This document shows, one piece after another, positions 26,692 through 34,083 of a DNA stretch of 64,000 bases. The DNA lies in the NCBI GenBank assembly GCA_039028895.1, contig JBCCHF010000018.1, positions 52,893-116,892 of the forward strand, given 5' to 3'. How positions within the stretch are numbered: position 1 is the stretch's first letter; every line of letters begins with the position of its first letter. Position numbers and translations under genes: made by a program. The notes under the pieces were generated by a model. The model was given only the letters and a program-made list of their open reading frames with translations. It was not told where the DNA came from and did not search any database. The stretch is from JAHDCJ01 sp039028895. GTDB taxonomy: Bacteria; Bacteroidota; Bacteroidia; Chitinophagales; Saprospiraceae.

Positions 26692-28393
26692 AATTCCTTC
26701 AATTATGCAGATAAATTATTTTTTTGGTGAAGATGGGCTGCGAACAGACGAAAAAAATACTGAAAATCAAAAGTCTGTAATGGTTCAGTGGTCAGAGGAT
26801 GCTATACAAATACTGACATCTGAAATCTCGAAATTAGACAGAGTATTCATACTCGCAGAGTTATCATTCGAATATCAAAATGCTTCCACCTTTTTTGGTT
26901 TTGAACTGGTAAGGGAACTCAGGCAGAAAAAAGTATTAAACCCTATTATTATCATGTCTTTTTTTCCTAAATCATTTTTTATCACAAACAGGAACCAAAA
27001 CTTTGCAATTCTGAAAACACCTGGACACTATTTTGTCCAATTGCCTGCCCTGATGAATGACCTTGTTGCGGGAGAATATGAAGGCATTGATAAGTTAACC
27101 TTAATGGATATTAATCGTCATATTTTTTCTCTGGAAGGTCATTTGGAAGAGATATTTCATGGTCTCAAGAATTTTGTGTTATCGTGGTCACAATATCCTG
27201 AAAACACTTTTGAAGCTAAACTCAAATCTGAGATCAGAATGGCCTTCTCAAAGGTAAATGATTATTCAAATGACTACAATCGGATAGTTATGGAGGTGAT
27301 CGAACAAGAACTTATTACAAACTTTCAGGAAGAAATCACCTCTGGCAATCCTCGTAACTTTCCAATGTTGATTGATAATGCCTTGAATGATCTGAAAAAG
27401 AATTACTCTCAGGAAAATCCACAAGAATTAAAAACTAATACAGTCAGATACCCATGGAAAGTTCTATATGTAGAAGATGAGTTAAATATTGCAGAAATCA
27501 TTAAACAAAAACTATTTGAAAGGGGAATACCCTGTGAATTAGCGGTGAATTACAATCAAACATTGGAAATTCTAAAGAGTGATAAACTAAACGAAATTAC
27601 TGTAGTCATCTGTGATTACAGATTGTTGGATGAAAATGGATCCTGGCAAAAAGAACAAGGATATAAGATCATTGAATTGATAAATATGAAATTCAACAAA
27701 CTCCTTTCTTTTTTTTCACTTTCCTCTTTTGATGATTCTGCCTTGTTGTTTATCCAACAAGAATATAAGATAAAGGTAAGATCATACCCTAAAACGGATG
27801 TAATCAATTCTGAAGAAGGGTTCAATATTTTCGCAAAGAAGATAATTGAAGAAGGCGATAAAGTTTTTGATCAGATTTGTTCTGTCCCAAAGCATAAAGT
27901 GTGGACCACTGGATATTTAAAAAAATTTGATAAACCGTTTTCGTACTACTATCGGCATCATAGACTTGCAATTGACTTTGCGAATGCCGATAAAAACATC
28001 GCAGAAAAGGCGGCCCTTTTTGTACTACAAATTGCGCATCAAAAATATCGTTTGGAAAACGATGGTGAGACTGAGTTGTATTCCTTTCAGGAAGGTATTG
28101 GGAACGACAAAAAGTCCACGACACTCAAAGAGAAAATAGAGAAATTCAGAATCAAGTTGATCGGAAGAAGAATCTCTTTTGCATTATATACCCTACTATC
28201 TCTGAAGAAAGGACAAATTTACTGGGCCTTGAAAACAGGGACATTGGGGAGAGATGATGAATCGAATACTATAAATCAATTATTCACAACTTATTTGGGC
28301 TTATCGTTTGAAAAAGATATTCCTAACCGACTTTTTCCGGAAGAAAGGGAATGGCTTGAACAAATGGAACTAAAAGTCAAATCCTTACTTTGA
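26678..28393 (+). CDS. Response-regulator protein with an intact and a Glu-substituted receiver-like domain
   Basis: 571 residues in three parts. Residues ~10-125 form a receiver-like alpha/beta domain in which 'RVFILAELSFEYQ' puts Glu61 where a phosphoacceptor Asp would lie, followed by 'FGFELVRELR' and 'NPIIIMSFF'. Residues ~140-250 are helical. Residues ~260-390 form a receiver domain with all canonical residues: Glu266/Asp267 ('LYVEDE'), phosphoacceptor Asp313 ('VVICDYRLLDENG'), a Ser in 'SLSS' (347-350), and Lys372 ('YPKTD'). The last ~180 residues are an unassigned output region containing 'YYRHHRLAIDFANADKNIA'. Two ATGs (26678 and 26681) are possible starts; both overlap the previous gene. 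It is the natural phosphotransfer partner of the kinase at 19839. Confidence 0.8.
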   Translation: MMAYEIPSIMQINYFFGEDGLRTDEKNTENQKSVMVQWSEDAIQILTSEISKLDRVFILAELSFEYQNASTFFGFELVRELRQKKVLNPIIIMSFFPKSFFITNRNQNFAILKTPGHYFVQLPALMNDLVAGEYEGIDKLTLMDINRHIFSLEGHLEEIFHGLKNFVLSWSQYPENTFEAKLKSEIRMAFSKVNDYSNDYNRIVMEVIEQELITNFQEEITSGNPRNFPMLIDNALNDLKKNYSQENPQELKTNTVRYPWKVLYVEDELNIAEIIKQKLFERGIPCELAVNYNQTLEILKSDKLNEITVVICDYRLLDENGSWQKEQGYKIIELINMKFNKLLSFFSLSSFDDSALLFIQQEYKIKVRSYPKTDVINSEEGFNIFAKKIIEEGDKVFDQICSVPKHKVWTTGYLKKFDKPFSYYYRHHRLAIDFANADKNIAEKAALFVLQIAHQKYRLENDGETELYSFQEGIGNDKKSTTLKEKIEKFRIKLIGRRISFALYTLLSLKKGQIYWALKTGTLGRDDESNTINQLFTTYLGLSFEKDIPNRLFPEEREWLEQMELKVKSLL

Positions 28394-28394
28394 A

Positions 28395-29270
28395 ATGTCG
28401 GTAACCAATATTTGCATATTATGGAGTAGCCCAGGGCCAGAGTTTCAGATCGAGATGACTGAAGGCTCAAATCTCATTGACCCACCTAATTTAAATCTCA
28501 GGGTAATTGATAATGAACGTGAATTGGTTTCAACCGAATTGGAACAATTTGATGGTTTTTTGGTCTTGGCAGAATTAGACTGGAACCAGTCAAGGGTTTT
28601 TTATGGTATCGATCTGGTAAAAGACCTAAGGTTTGAATACTCCTGTGTTCAACCAATAATAGTAGTGTCTTACTTTGATTTTCACATGATATCAGAAAAA
28701 AGAGTTTTCGAATTCAGCCATTTTGAAAACAACAAATATTTTGAGGAAAACGATGTTCCCCTTTTTGTTCATCTTCTCAAAACAGATTTACTGGATGTTT
28801 TTCCACAAGATGTAACCAAACGTTTTTATCCACTGGAAATTACCTCCAGAATGATTCTGGATTATTTCAATATGAGAGAATTAAGATTAAATGACGAAAT
28901 GGATCATCCACGTGCAATTTATAGACATTTCGTTAGTATGAATCTTTTGCTTCAGAAATATTTGATCCATGAGAATGACTATAGTTATGTGAAACAGTCT
29001 GTCGATTATTATAACGAAAATATCATGGGAAAACTAAAATTGATTAGAAAATGCCTGGATGAAATTTACAGGTATTCTAATATGGATGGACAGGCCGAAA
29101 AGAGTTTTTATTTGCAGTTTTCAAAAAAATATGCTGTGCTAAATACGCTTTCAGAAAATCCTAAACAGGATGATGATTTCCTGTCAGAGGTTTCAAATGA
29201 AATTATCCCGTTTTTTAAACAATTTTTTGAGAAAGATTCAAGTTTTTTCAACTTAATTCAATCAAGATGA
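28395..29270 (+). CDS. Stand-alone Glu-substituted receiver-like domain protein
   Basis: 291 residues. Residues ~5-100 are clearly paralogous to the N-terminal domain of the preceding protein: 'FDGFLVLAELDWNQSRVFYG' and 'IDLVKDLR...QPIIVVSYF' line up with 'LDRVFILAELSFEYQN' and 'FELVRELR...NPIIIMSFF'. Glu60 replaces the phosphoacceptor Asp. The C-terminal ~190 residues are helical. There is one base between it and the preceding stop, and its own stop overlaps the next start by four bases (ATGA). A domain fixed in a phospho-mimic state, or a dimerisation partner for the 571-aa protein, would fit; both are inferences. Confidence 0.7.
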   Translation: MSVTNICILWSSPGPEFQIEMTEGSNLIDPPNLNLRVIDNERELVSTELEQFDGFLVLAELDWNQSRVFYGIDLVKDLRFEYSCVQPIIVVSYFDFHMISEKRVFEFSHFENNKYFEENDVPLFVHLLKTDLLDVFPQDVTKRFYPLEITSRMILDYFNMRELRLNDEMDHPRAIYRHFVSMNLLLQKYLIHENDYSYVKQSVDYYNENIMGKLKLIRKCLDEIYRYSNMDGQAEKSFYLQFSKKYAVLNTLSENPKQDDDFLSEVSNEIIPFFKQFFEKDSSFFNLIQSR

Positions 29271-30958
29271 AATCAAGATTTAACCTTATCAATTTCTTCA
29301 TTGGAGAAGCACAAAGGTTTCATGAAATAGTTTATTCCAAACCTACCTTGCCATTTATTTTTATTGATATTAAAGGTGAAAAACAATTGTTAGCCTTTCT
29401 TAAAGCCTTGCCATCAAATACCAAAGTAAAAATTTGGATTCACCTGGCGGTATCCAAAACATTTTTAACAACAGACAAACATGAAGGTTATGTAATTTTA
29501 AAAAAATTTAAACCTTATTTGCCTGGTTTAAATAAGAAAAATGTTCTGTTTTTAACTAATCACCATATGACTGGTGACAATATTTACAAGTTTGATGATC
29601 TCGAAAAAATTGTGGAAGGCAAAAATTTTCAATCGTGTTATCCCTATGATTACATTTATGGAAACATAAAAACAACAACAACATACGCACTGGTTGAAAA
29701 CAACCGAGAACAAATTCTTTTTGAACGACTAGTTGGAGAAAATACCTTAAAGAAAATAATTGATAATATTCTTTATAAGTTAACAGGCGAAAAGAAGTTG
29801 AAAACACCGCCTCTTGTAAATTTTATTGATGGGGGTTTTTCAGGTGCTTTTGTTTTTGTTGTAACCTACAAAACACATACAGGCAAACCTGAAAAAAACA
29901 TTCTTGTCAAAATAAATAAACACCATCCTACCTTAGAAAAAGAGGCAGAAAATACAAATTATCAGTTACCTCCTAATTTTATTGGAAAAACCCCTGAAAT
30001 GGAGGCAATAGTAATCGACAACTATTATTGCCTTACATTTAAATTCAAGCCGTATAAAAACCTCCGTCACTATATAAGGAAGGATATTAATGCGGTTCCT
30101 CGTAAACAGGTCCAAAATATATTAAAGGCATTTGAAGCTTTTGAAACTGAAGAAGGTAACTGTGATGCCCTATCCTTAAATCCTTGGGATGGTACACCCC
30201 ATAAGAAAAATAAATATTATCCCATAAAACCGGATAGTTCGGAAATCAAAGTCATTAGGGCACAATTAACAGATTTTATGTCTTTTTCATCCTCTTATCT
30301 CAAAAAAATTAAGGTTACTATATCAGATTTAGAAGCATTGGATGATTATGTATCTGGCAAAGAATTAGGTGGACAACCCTTACTACAGAAAAACAATTAC
30401 ATTGTACCGGTAAATATTGCACATGGTGATTTTCATTCGGGAAATATCCTTGTAAATGAAGAATTGGGAGATCCTCACTTCATCGATTTTGCCCTTGTAG
30501 CCTCAGATTATAATGCCAATGCCTTACTGGATTATGGAAAACTGGCTGTCGATTTTGAGATGCAAGCTATACCAAATTCCATTCTATTTGATAACCCTAA
30601 ATATCTAAATGAATGGTTACAAGCAAATTATACCTTCTTTAAATACTCTATTCAAGGCGAATACAAACAATTAAAAAGTAAAATTGATGGCCTTAAAAAT
30701 GAGAATATAAGATCACTTTATTATTTGTGTTATACTGTGTTTCAGCATACTATTTCCAAATTTTCAAAATATAAGAGTGGAAAAAATTCTAAATTTAAAA
30801 AAGCTGATATAGCACTTTGTTTCCATCTAATCAGATTAAGGTATTTGTTAAAACAATTTATCTATCCTGGCTTATCAAGAGAAAAGGCCGTTTTTATCAT
30901 CAAGGCCTCCTTGTTTTTGTTTAAAGGATTAAAAAAAGTTGATAGGAAAAAAATCTGA
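29267..30958 (+). CDS. APH-like kinase with N-terminal alpha/beta domain, last gene of the island operon
   Basis: 563 residues. Residues 1-170 form an alpha/beta domain ('PFIFIDIKGEKQLLAFLK', 'KVKIWIHLAV', 'KNVLFLTNHHM'). Residues ~185-470 are an aminoglycoside-phosphotransferase/choline-kinase-like kinase with every key element visible: a Gly-rich loop 'DGGFSGAF' (188-195), Lys215 in 'ILVKIN', the catalytic loop 'HGDFHSGN' (His386, Asp388, Asn393), and the metal-binding Asp407 in 'FIDFA'. It is therefore predicted to be catalytically active, phosphorylating a small molecule or protein. A stand-alone antibiotic resistance role is unlikely given the operon context and extra domain. It overlaps the upstream gene by four bases and its stop abuts the stop of the convergent membrane gene. 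Confidence 0.75.
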   Translation: MKSRFNLINFFIGEAQRFHEIVYSKPTLPFIFIDIKGEKQLLAFLKALPSNTKVKIWIHLAVSKTFLTTDKHEGYVILKKFKPYLPGLNKKNVLFLTNHHMTGDNIYKFDDLEKIVEGKNFQSCYPYDYIYGNIKTTTTYALVENNREQILFERLVGENTLKKIIDNILYKLTGEKKLKTPPLVNFIDGGFSGAFVFVVTYKTHTGKPEKNILVKINKHHPTLEKEAENTNYQLPPNFIGKTPEMEAIVIDNYYCLTFKFKPYKNLRHYIRKDINAVPRKQVQNILKAFEAFETEEGNCDALSLNPWDGTPHKKNKYYPIKPDSSEIKVIRAQLTDFMSFSSSYLKKIKVTISDLEALDDYVSGKELGGQPLLQKNNYIVPVNIAHGDFHSGNILVNEELGDPHFIDFALVASDYNANALLDYGKLAVDFEMQAIPNSILFDNPKYLNEWLQANYTFFKYSIQGEYKQLKSKIDGLKNENIRSLYYLCYTVFQHTISKFSKYKSGKNSKFKKADIALCFHLIRLRYLLKQFIYPGLSREKAVFIIKASLFLFKGLKKVDRKKI

Positions 30959-31699
30959 TTAGGGCCCTTTATAACACCTGCCAAATGATAATCTATTAAC
31001 CCTAATACCTAAATATCGACGATTATTAAATTTAAAGGTAGGAATGGTTATTTTATTATTTCTTTCTATAAACAGTGTCAAAGAATTGGTGGCACTTGAA
31101 CTACGCAAGGTTAAATAATCTAAGCAGGCTACACCAATTGAATTTACCTTCCGGATAATTCGAAAGAAAACTTCAAGTTTACCTATTGTTTTCCATATCA
31201 TATTTGGTTTTAGTTTATGTATAATAAATGGAAACTGGTGCAAGACCATGGTGATTGCAAAGTAAGGTAATACGGCACTCAATACGTTCCACTCAAGCAA
31301 AGACTGACTCTCAAGGCTTATTAGCTTATAGAAGTAGCAAATAATAAATATTAGAAGTATTGATAATCCCTTGCATAAGGTCACCACAAGTAGTTCGAAT
31401 CTCATAAATTTTGGAGGAAATAAATGTTCCAAACATTCAAGCACGAGGATTAAGAGTGGAACAATCAACAGTAATAAATACTTCTCTGTGATCCCCATAT
31501 CTAGAATTCTTTCCAGATCATAATGAATGAATATTTTTTCTAGCAAAATCAATTCCTTAATTACCACAAACGCAAGTAGGGAAAGGGATAGAAGCAATTT
31601 GAACTTTTGAAAAACGAACTCAAATCTATTCTTATTAATATTTAATGTTATTAGAAGGACTCTAGCTTTCATTGAATCTTTTTCGACAAAGGAAAGCAT
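30959..31699 (-). CDS. Membrane protein of unknown function next to the kinase operon
   Basis: 246 residues with about four hydrophobic segments (around residues 32-54, 72-88, 105-125 and 138-160) followed by a basic soluble tail ('RKVNSIGVACLDYLTLRSSS'). No motif recognised. The stop codon is directly adjacent to the stop of the convergent kinase gene with no bases between. It could be a membrane effector linked to the operon, but the opposite orientation argues against co-transcription. Confidence 0.5.
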   Translation of the reverse strand: MLSFVEKDSMKARVLLITLNINKNRFEFVFQKFKLLLSLSLLAFVVIKELILLEKIFIHYDLERILDMGITEKYLLLLIVPLLILVLECLEHLFPPKFMRFELLVVTLCKGLSILLIFIICYFYKLISLESQSLLEWNVLSAVLPYFAITMVLHQFPFIIHKLKPNMIWKTIGKLEVFFRIIRKVNSIGVACLDYLTLRSSSATNSLTLFIERNNKITIPTFKFNNRRYLGIRVNRLSFGRCYKGP

Positions 31700-31808
31700 A
31701 TGGGAATTGACCTGAATTATCTCTTATCCTTATTAGCCAAGCGATAAAACATCGGAATCAAGATAATTTGAGATAATTTCTATTTAATCACTTTTAAGAA
31801 TAAAAGTG

Positions 31809-31994
31809 ATGGAGGAAATACTATTAAAATTTTTTCTGGCAGGACTAGCCACTTGGGTTGTTGAGTTTATCTGTGTGAAAATCCTAAAGGTTCTGTATCT
31901 ATTTGTGAAGATGTTATTTAGAATAATCATATGGAGTGTAAGCCTATACATTATTGCCTTCGTCTTAATTGAAGGATTAGGTTTAAATATATAA
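31809..31994 (+). CDS. Small membrane protein
   Basis: 61 residues from ATG at 31809 (a GTG immediately before it at 31806 is an alternative start). 'FFLAGLATWVVEFICVKILKVLYLFV' and 'IIIWSVSLYIIAFVLIEG' form two hydrophobic segments around a short basic link. It follows the divergent 246-aa membrane gene by about 110 bp. No family recognised. Confidence 0.45.
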   Translation: MEEILLKFFLAGLATWVVEFICVKILKVLYLFVKMLFRIIIWSVSLYIIAFVLIEGLGLNI

Positions 31995-32090
31995 AAAAAA
32001 CTCTACACCATCGATAGAGATAATTCAGGATAATTTTTTGAAACTGACCTTTAACTCGAAACCAATTATTAACAAAAATCTCTTTTAATT

Positions 32091-32195
32091 ATGCGTGCAA
32101 AAAGAAGTAAAATAGCAAGTTTTTATCTAGCAAGTCTGCTAGTCTCAACATTACTGTTCACCGCTTTTATGTGTCTCTTTTCGATAATGAATTAA
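32091..32195 (+). CDS. Possible 34-residue membrane micropeptide
   Basis: ATG at 32091, TAA at 32193-32195. A basic start (MRAKRSK) is followed by one hydrophobic segment 'FYLASLLVSTLLFTAFMCLF'. The size and layout resemble small membrane peptides, including type I toxins, but nothing confirms expression except the downstream terminator at 32327-32373. Confidence 0.3.
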   Translation: MRAKRSKIASFYLASLLVSTLLFTAFMCLFSIMN

Positions 32196-32225
32196 ACTAA
32201 ATCTTAACCTAAAAAATTGAATATC

Positions 32226-32300
32226 ATGAAAAAATGGAAGAATATTAAGTCGTACTATGAGAAGAAGTATAGGGGAGGATATGCTTTCTATTTTAAGTAA
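32226..32300 (+). CDS. Possible 24-residue basic/aromatic micropeptide
   Basis: ATG at 32226, TAA at 32298-32300, encoding 'MKKWKNIKSYYEKKYRGGYA' plus four residues. It lies between the 34-residue ORF and an intrinsic terminator 27 bp downstream, so it would be the last ORF of that short transcript. No homology can be claimed. Confidence 0.3.
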   Translation: MKKWKNIKSYYEKKYRGGYAFYFK

Positions 32301-32326
32301 ACAATACAAGAATAGTGCATCTGAAT

Positions 32327-32373
32327 CACCTCTTGCTCCATTAAAAATTTTGAACCGGGGCAAGAGGTTTTTA
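32327..32373 (+). terminator. Intrinsic terminator after the small-ORF pair
   Basis: ACCTCTTGC (32328-32336) pairs perfectly with GCAAGAGGT (32360-32368); the inner arms CTCC/GGGG extend it imperfectly. A T-run TTTTTATT follows at once. It ends a plus-strand transcript and supports the view that 32091-32300 is transcribed. Confidence 0.7.
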
Positions 32374-32400
32374 TTTGCAAATCATAACCCGAACTGAAAA

Positions 32401-32526
32401 ATGAAAATAAAATTTTATTTAATAAAAAATACGAAGTGGAAATCTTGGATAATTTATGGAAATGGGCGCTCCCCAAATCGTTGGCACACGAATGATTATT
32501 CCTTGGGAATAGAAGTAGAAAAATAA
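32401..32526 (+). CDS. Possible 41-residue peptide
   Basis: ATG at 32401, TAA at 32524-32526: basic and Trp-rich ('KNTKWKSWIIYGNGRSPNRW'). It lies between the terminator and the convergent nuclease-like gene. The frame could be chance in this AT-rich stretch. Confidence 0.2.
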   Translation: MKIKFYLIKNTKWKSWIIYGNGRSPNRWHTNDYSLGIEVEK

Positions 32527-32555
32527 TTGGCAGAAAATCGAAATAAGTGAATTTT

Positions 32556-33362
32556 TCACCTGGTAATAGCCTTTATTACTCTCTCCTCATCAACCTGTAC
32601 ATCTCTCAATAAAAGTTTATAAGGAAAACTCTTAAGGCCTGAGTCTTTAAAAGCTGAGTAGATTTGCATCAAAGATTCGGCACCGATCAAGGAAAGATTT
32701 AAGTCATAATCTAATCCACACTCCTTAATAAAATCATCGGTAAAATCAGGTGCAATAATGAAAGTCTTAATTGATCGATATCCTTGTTTTTCAACTAAGT
32801 CCTTGTAAGATTTCACCTGCCTTGCCACCGAACTATAATTATTATAACCTTTTTCTTTTTTGGATTTACATTCTAATAAAATCAATTCGTTGTTACCCAT
32901 GTTTAATACAATGTCAACCTTTAACTTTGCAGTATTCAATCCCTTTTTTAGAGTCTCGTCAACGTTAAACCCTAATTTTTCGAATATCTTTTTTGTAAGA
33001 TCCTCAAACTTAAGACCTAATTCACTTTCTTTTATCTGAATGCCATTCTCCTTAAGAGAAGCAAGATCTCTAGAGGCGATTTCAACATAATTTTCTAAGT
33101 ATAAATTTTCAGTGTCTTTGTACTGATCAAGTATGTTTAGGACTTCACTACCTCTTGTTGATATCTCCATCTTTTGACAAAAGCTTTTTATTTGTTCATT
33201 ATCAAGTAAATACAATAAGTCAATGGGTTTAATATTATAATTCAACAATGATTTTGCAGTTAAGGAGTCAACTTCTTGAAACTCAAATTCATCTTTAAGC
33301 GTTCTGCTAAACCCTCTTATTGAAGAGCTTAAGTCAGAAAGTAATTTTTCATATCCATCCAA
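32556..33362 (-). CDS. PD-(D/E)XK nuclease-like protein (Mrr-type fold), N-terminus uncertain
   Basis: 268 residues from a TTG at 33362. The C-terminal half has the restriction-endonuclease-like motif series: Glu120 in 'LKFEDLTKKIFEKLGF', Asp150 in 'AKLKVDIVLNMG', Glu164 and Lys166 in 'LILLECKSK', and Gln182 in 'RQVKSY'. The N-terminal half is helical. The same frame stays open without a stop from 33362 back to 33545 (61 more codons) yet contains no ATG or GTG, so the true start is unclear. A longer protein starting from a rare codon, or a fragment joined to the preceding gene by deletion, are both possible. Role could be restriction or phage defence (inference). Confidence 0.65.
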   Translation of the reverse strand: MDGYEKLLSDLSSSIRGFSRTLKDEFEFQEVDSLTAKSLLNYNIKPIDLLYLLDNEQIKSFCQKMEISTRGSEVLNILDQYKDTENLYLENYVEIASRDLASLKENGIQIKESELGLKFEDLTKKIFEKLGFNVDETLKKGLNTAKLKVDIVLNMGNNELILLECKSKKEKGYNNYSSVARQVKSYKDLVEKQGYRSIKTFIIAPDFTDDFIKECGLDYDLNLSLIGAESLMQIYSAFKDSGLKSFPYKLLLRDVQVDEERVIKAITR

Positions 33363-33525
33363 TGAAATGCTGATTGCGCCTTCTTTTTCCTTTTGATCAA
33401 AGAATAGAATAAGATTTTCAAGTTTGCTCTCTAAAGAAGTGCCCTTGATTCGGGCTTCAATCTGTAACTTTTTTTCAATTAGCTCATTTAGGAAAGACCT
33501 CTTATCCGTTTTTGAAGTACCATCC

Positions 33526-33831
33526 TTATGAATGCCATGCAGTATTCAACTCTCCTCTCTTGATCAACCGCCAAAGGCTTGTCCTGCTAATTCCTGAGAT
33601 TTGGATGGTTTCCTTAATTGTTAAGAACTCTTTTGCTTGTAGCTCGACGATAGGTTTTTGAATGATATAGCCAGTTTCAGATATGCTTTGTTTTATTCTT
33701 TCTTCCCTCTTTCTCTTCTTGTAAGCTTTCTTAGCGCAAGGGTCACCACAATACTTGGTTTTTGTAGTTCGGGCAATAAAAGCATCGCCACAGAATTGAC
33801 ATATTCTCGTTACTCTAATATTCGAAGCCAT
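33526..33831 (-). CDS. Excisionase-like DNA-binding protein with zinc finger, C-terminus probably truncated
   Basis: 101 residues. The N-terminus has a four-Cys zinc-binding pattern, CxxC in 'CQFCGDAF' and CxxxC in 'YCGDPCAKKAYKKRK'. The C-terminal part 'FLTIKETIQISGISRTSLWR' is a MerR/HTH_17-type helix-turn-helix as found in Xis-like proteins of Bacteroidota mobile elements. Relatives usually continue beyond 'RLIKRGEL' with a beta wing ('..IKIGRR..') and a final helix; here the frame ends 'NTAWHS', so the end looks lost. Six phased repeats lie immediately upstream. It is the gene nearest the mnmE end of the island. Confidence 0.65.
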   Translation of the reverse strand: MASNIRVTRICQFCGDAFIARTTKTKYCGDPCAKKAYKKRKREERIKQSISETGYIIQKPIVELQAKEFLTIKETIQISGISRTSLWRLIKRGELNTAWHS

Positions 33832-33843
33832 GAATATTCTCCC

Positions 33844-33903
33844 TGTTTCAGGAAGTTTCAGTTTGTTTCAGAATGTTTCCCTTTGTTTCAGGATGTTTCA
33901 AAA
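33844..33903. repeat. Six direct repeats with exact 10-bp period (consensus tGTTTCAGga)
   Basis: GTTTC(A/C) begins at 33845, 33855, 33865, 33875, 33885 and 33895. The 10-bp period places all sites on one face of the helix. They lie 13 bp upstream of the excisionase-like gene's start codon, so they are candidate binding sites for that protein or for a recombinase. Confidence 0.75.
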
Positions 33904-33914
33904 TCTCCCCCAAT

Positions 33915-33963
33915 TTGTACCTCGAATTCATAGTACTGTTTTGAGGTACAACTGGGGTACAAA
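33915..33963. repeat. Subterminal GAGGTACAA repeats, right end
   Basis: TTGTACCTC (33915-33923) is the exact inverse of GAGGTACAA (33943-33951), and a third copy GGGGTACAA follows at 33955-33963. The same 9-mer lies 40 bp inside the island's left end (15506-15514). Confidence 0.5.
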
Positions 33964-34083
33964 CAAATGTCAACTATTTGATAAAAAAGAAAAAGCGGCA
34001 AGCAGTTAAAGAAATGCTAAACTTGGTAAGTTATTGATTATTAATACTTTTTGTTTGATATGATTTATCACTTATTTGATTAC

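Noticed and set aside
29267..30958. Reading the APH-like kinase as an aminoglycoside resistance gene
   Set aside because: It is translationally coupled to four signalling genes and has an extra N-terminal domain; resistance genes are not organised this way.
32151..32363. 70-codon minus-strand frame in the small-ORF region
   Set aside because: It runs antisense across two small ORFs and the terminator, has no family resemblance and probably reflects AT-rich chance.
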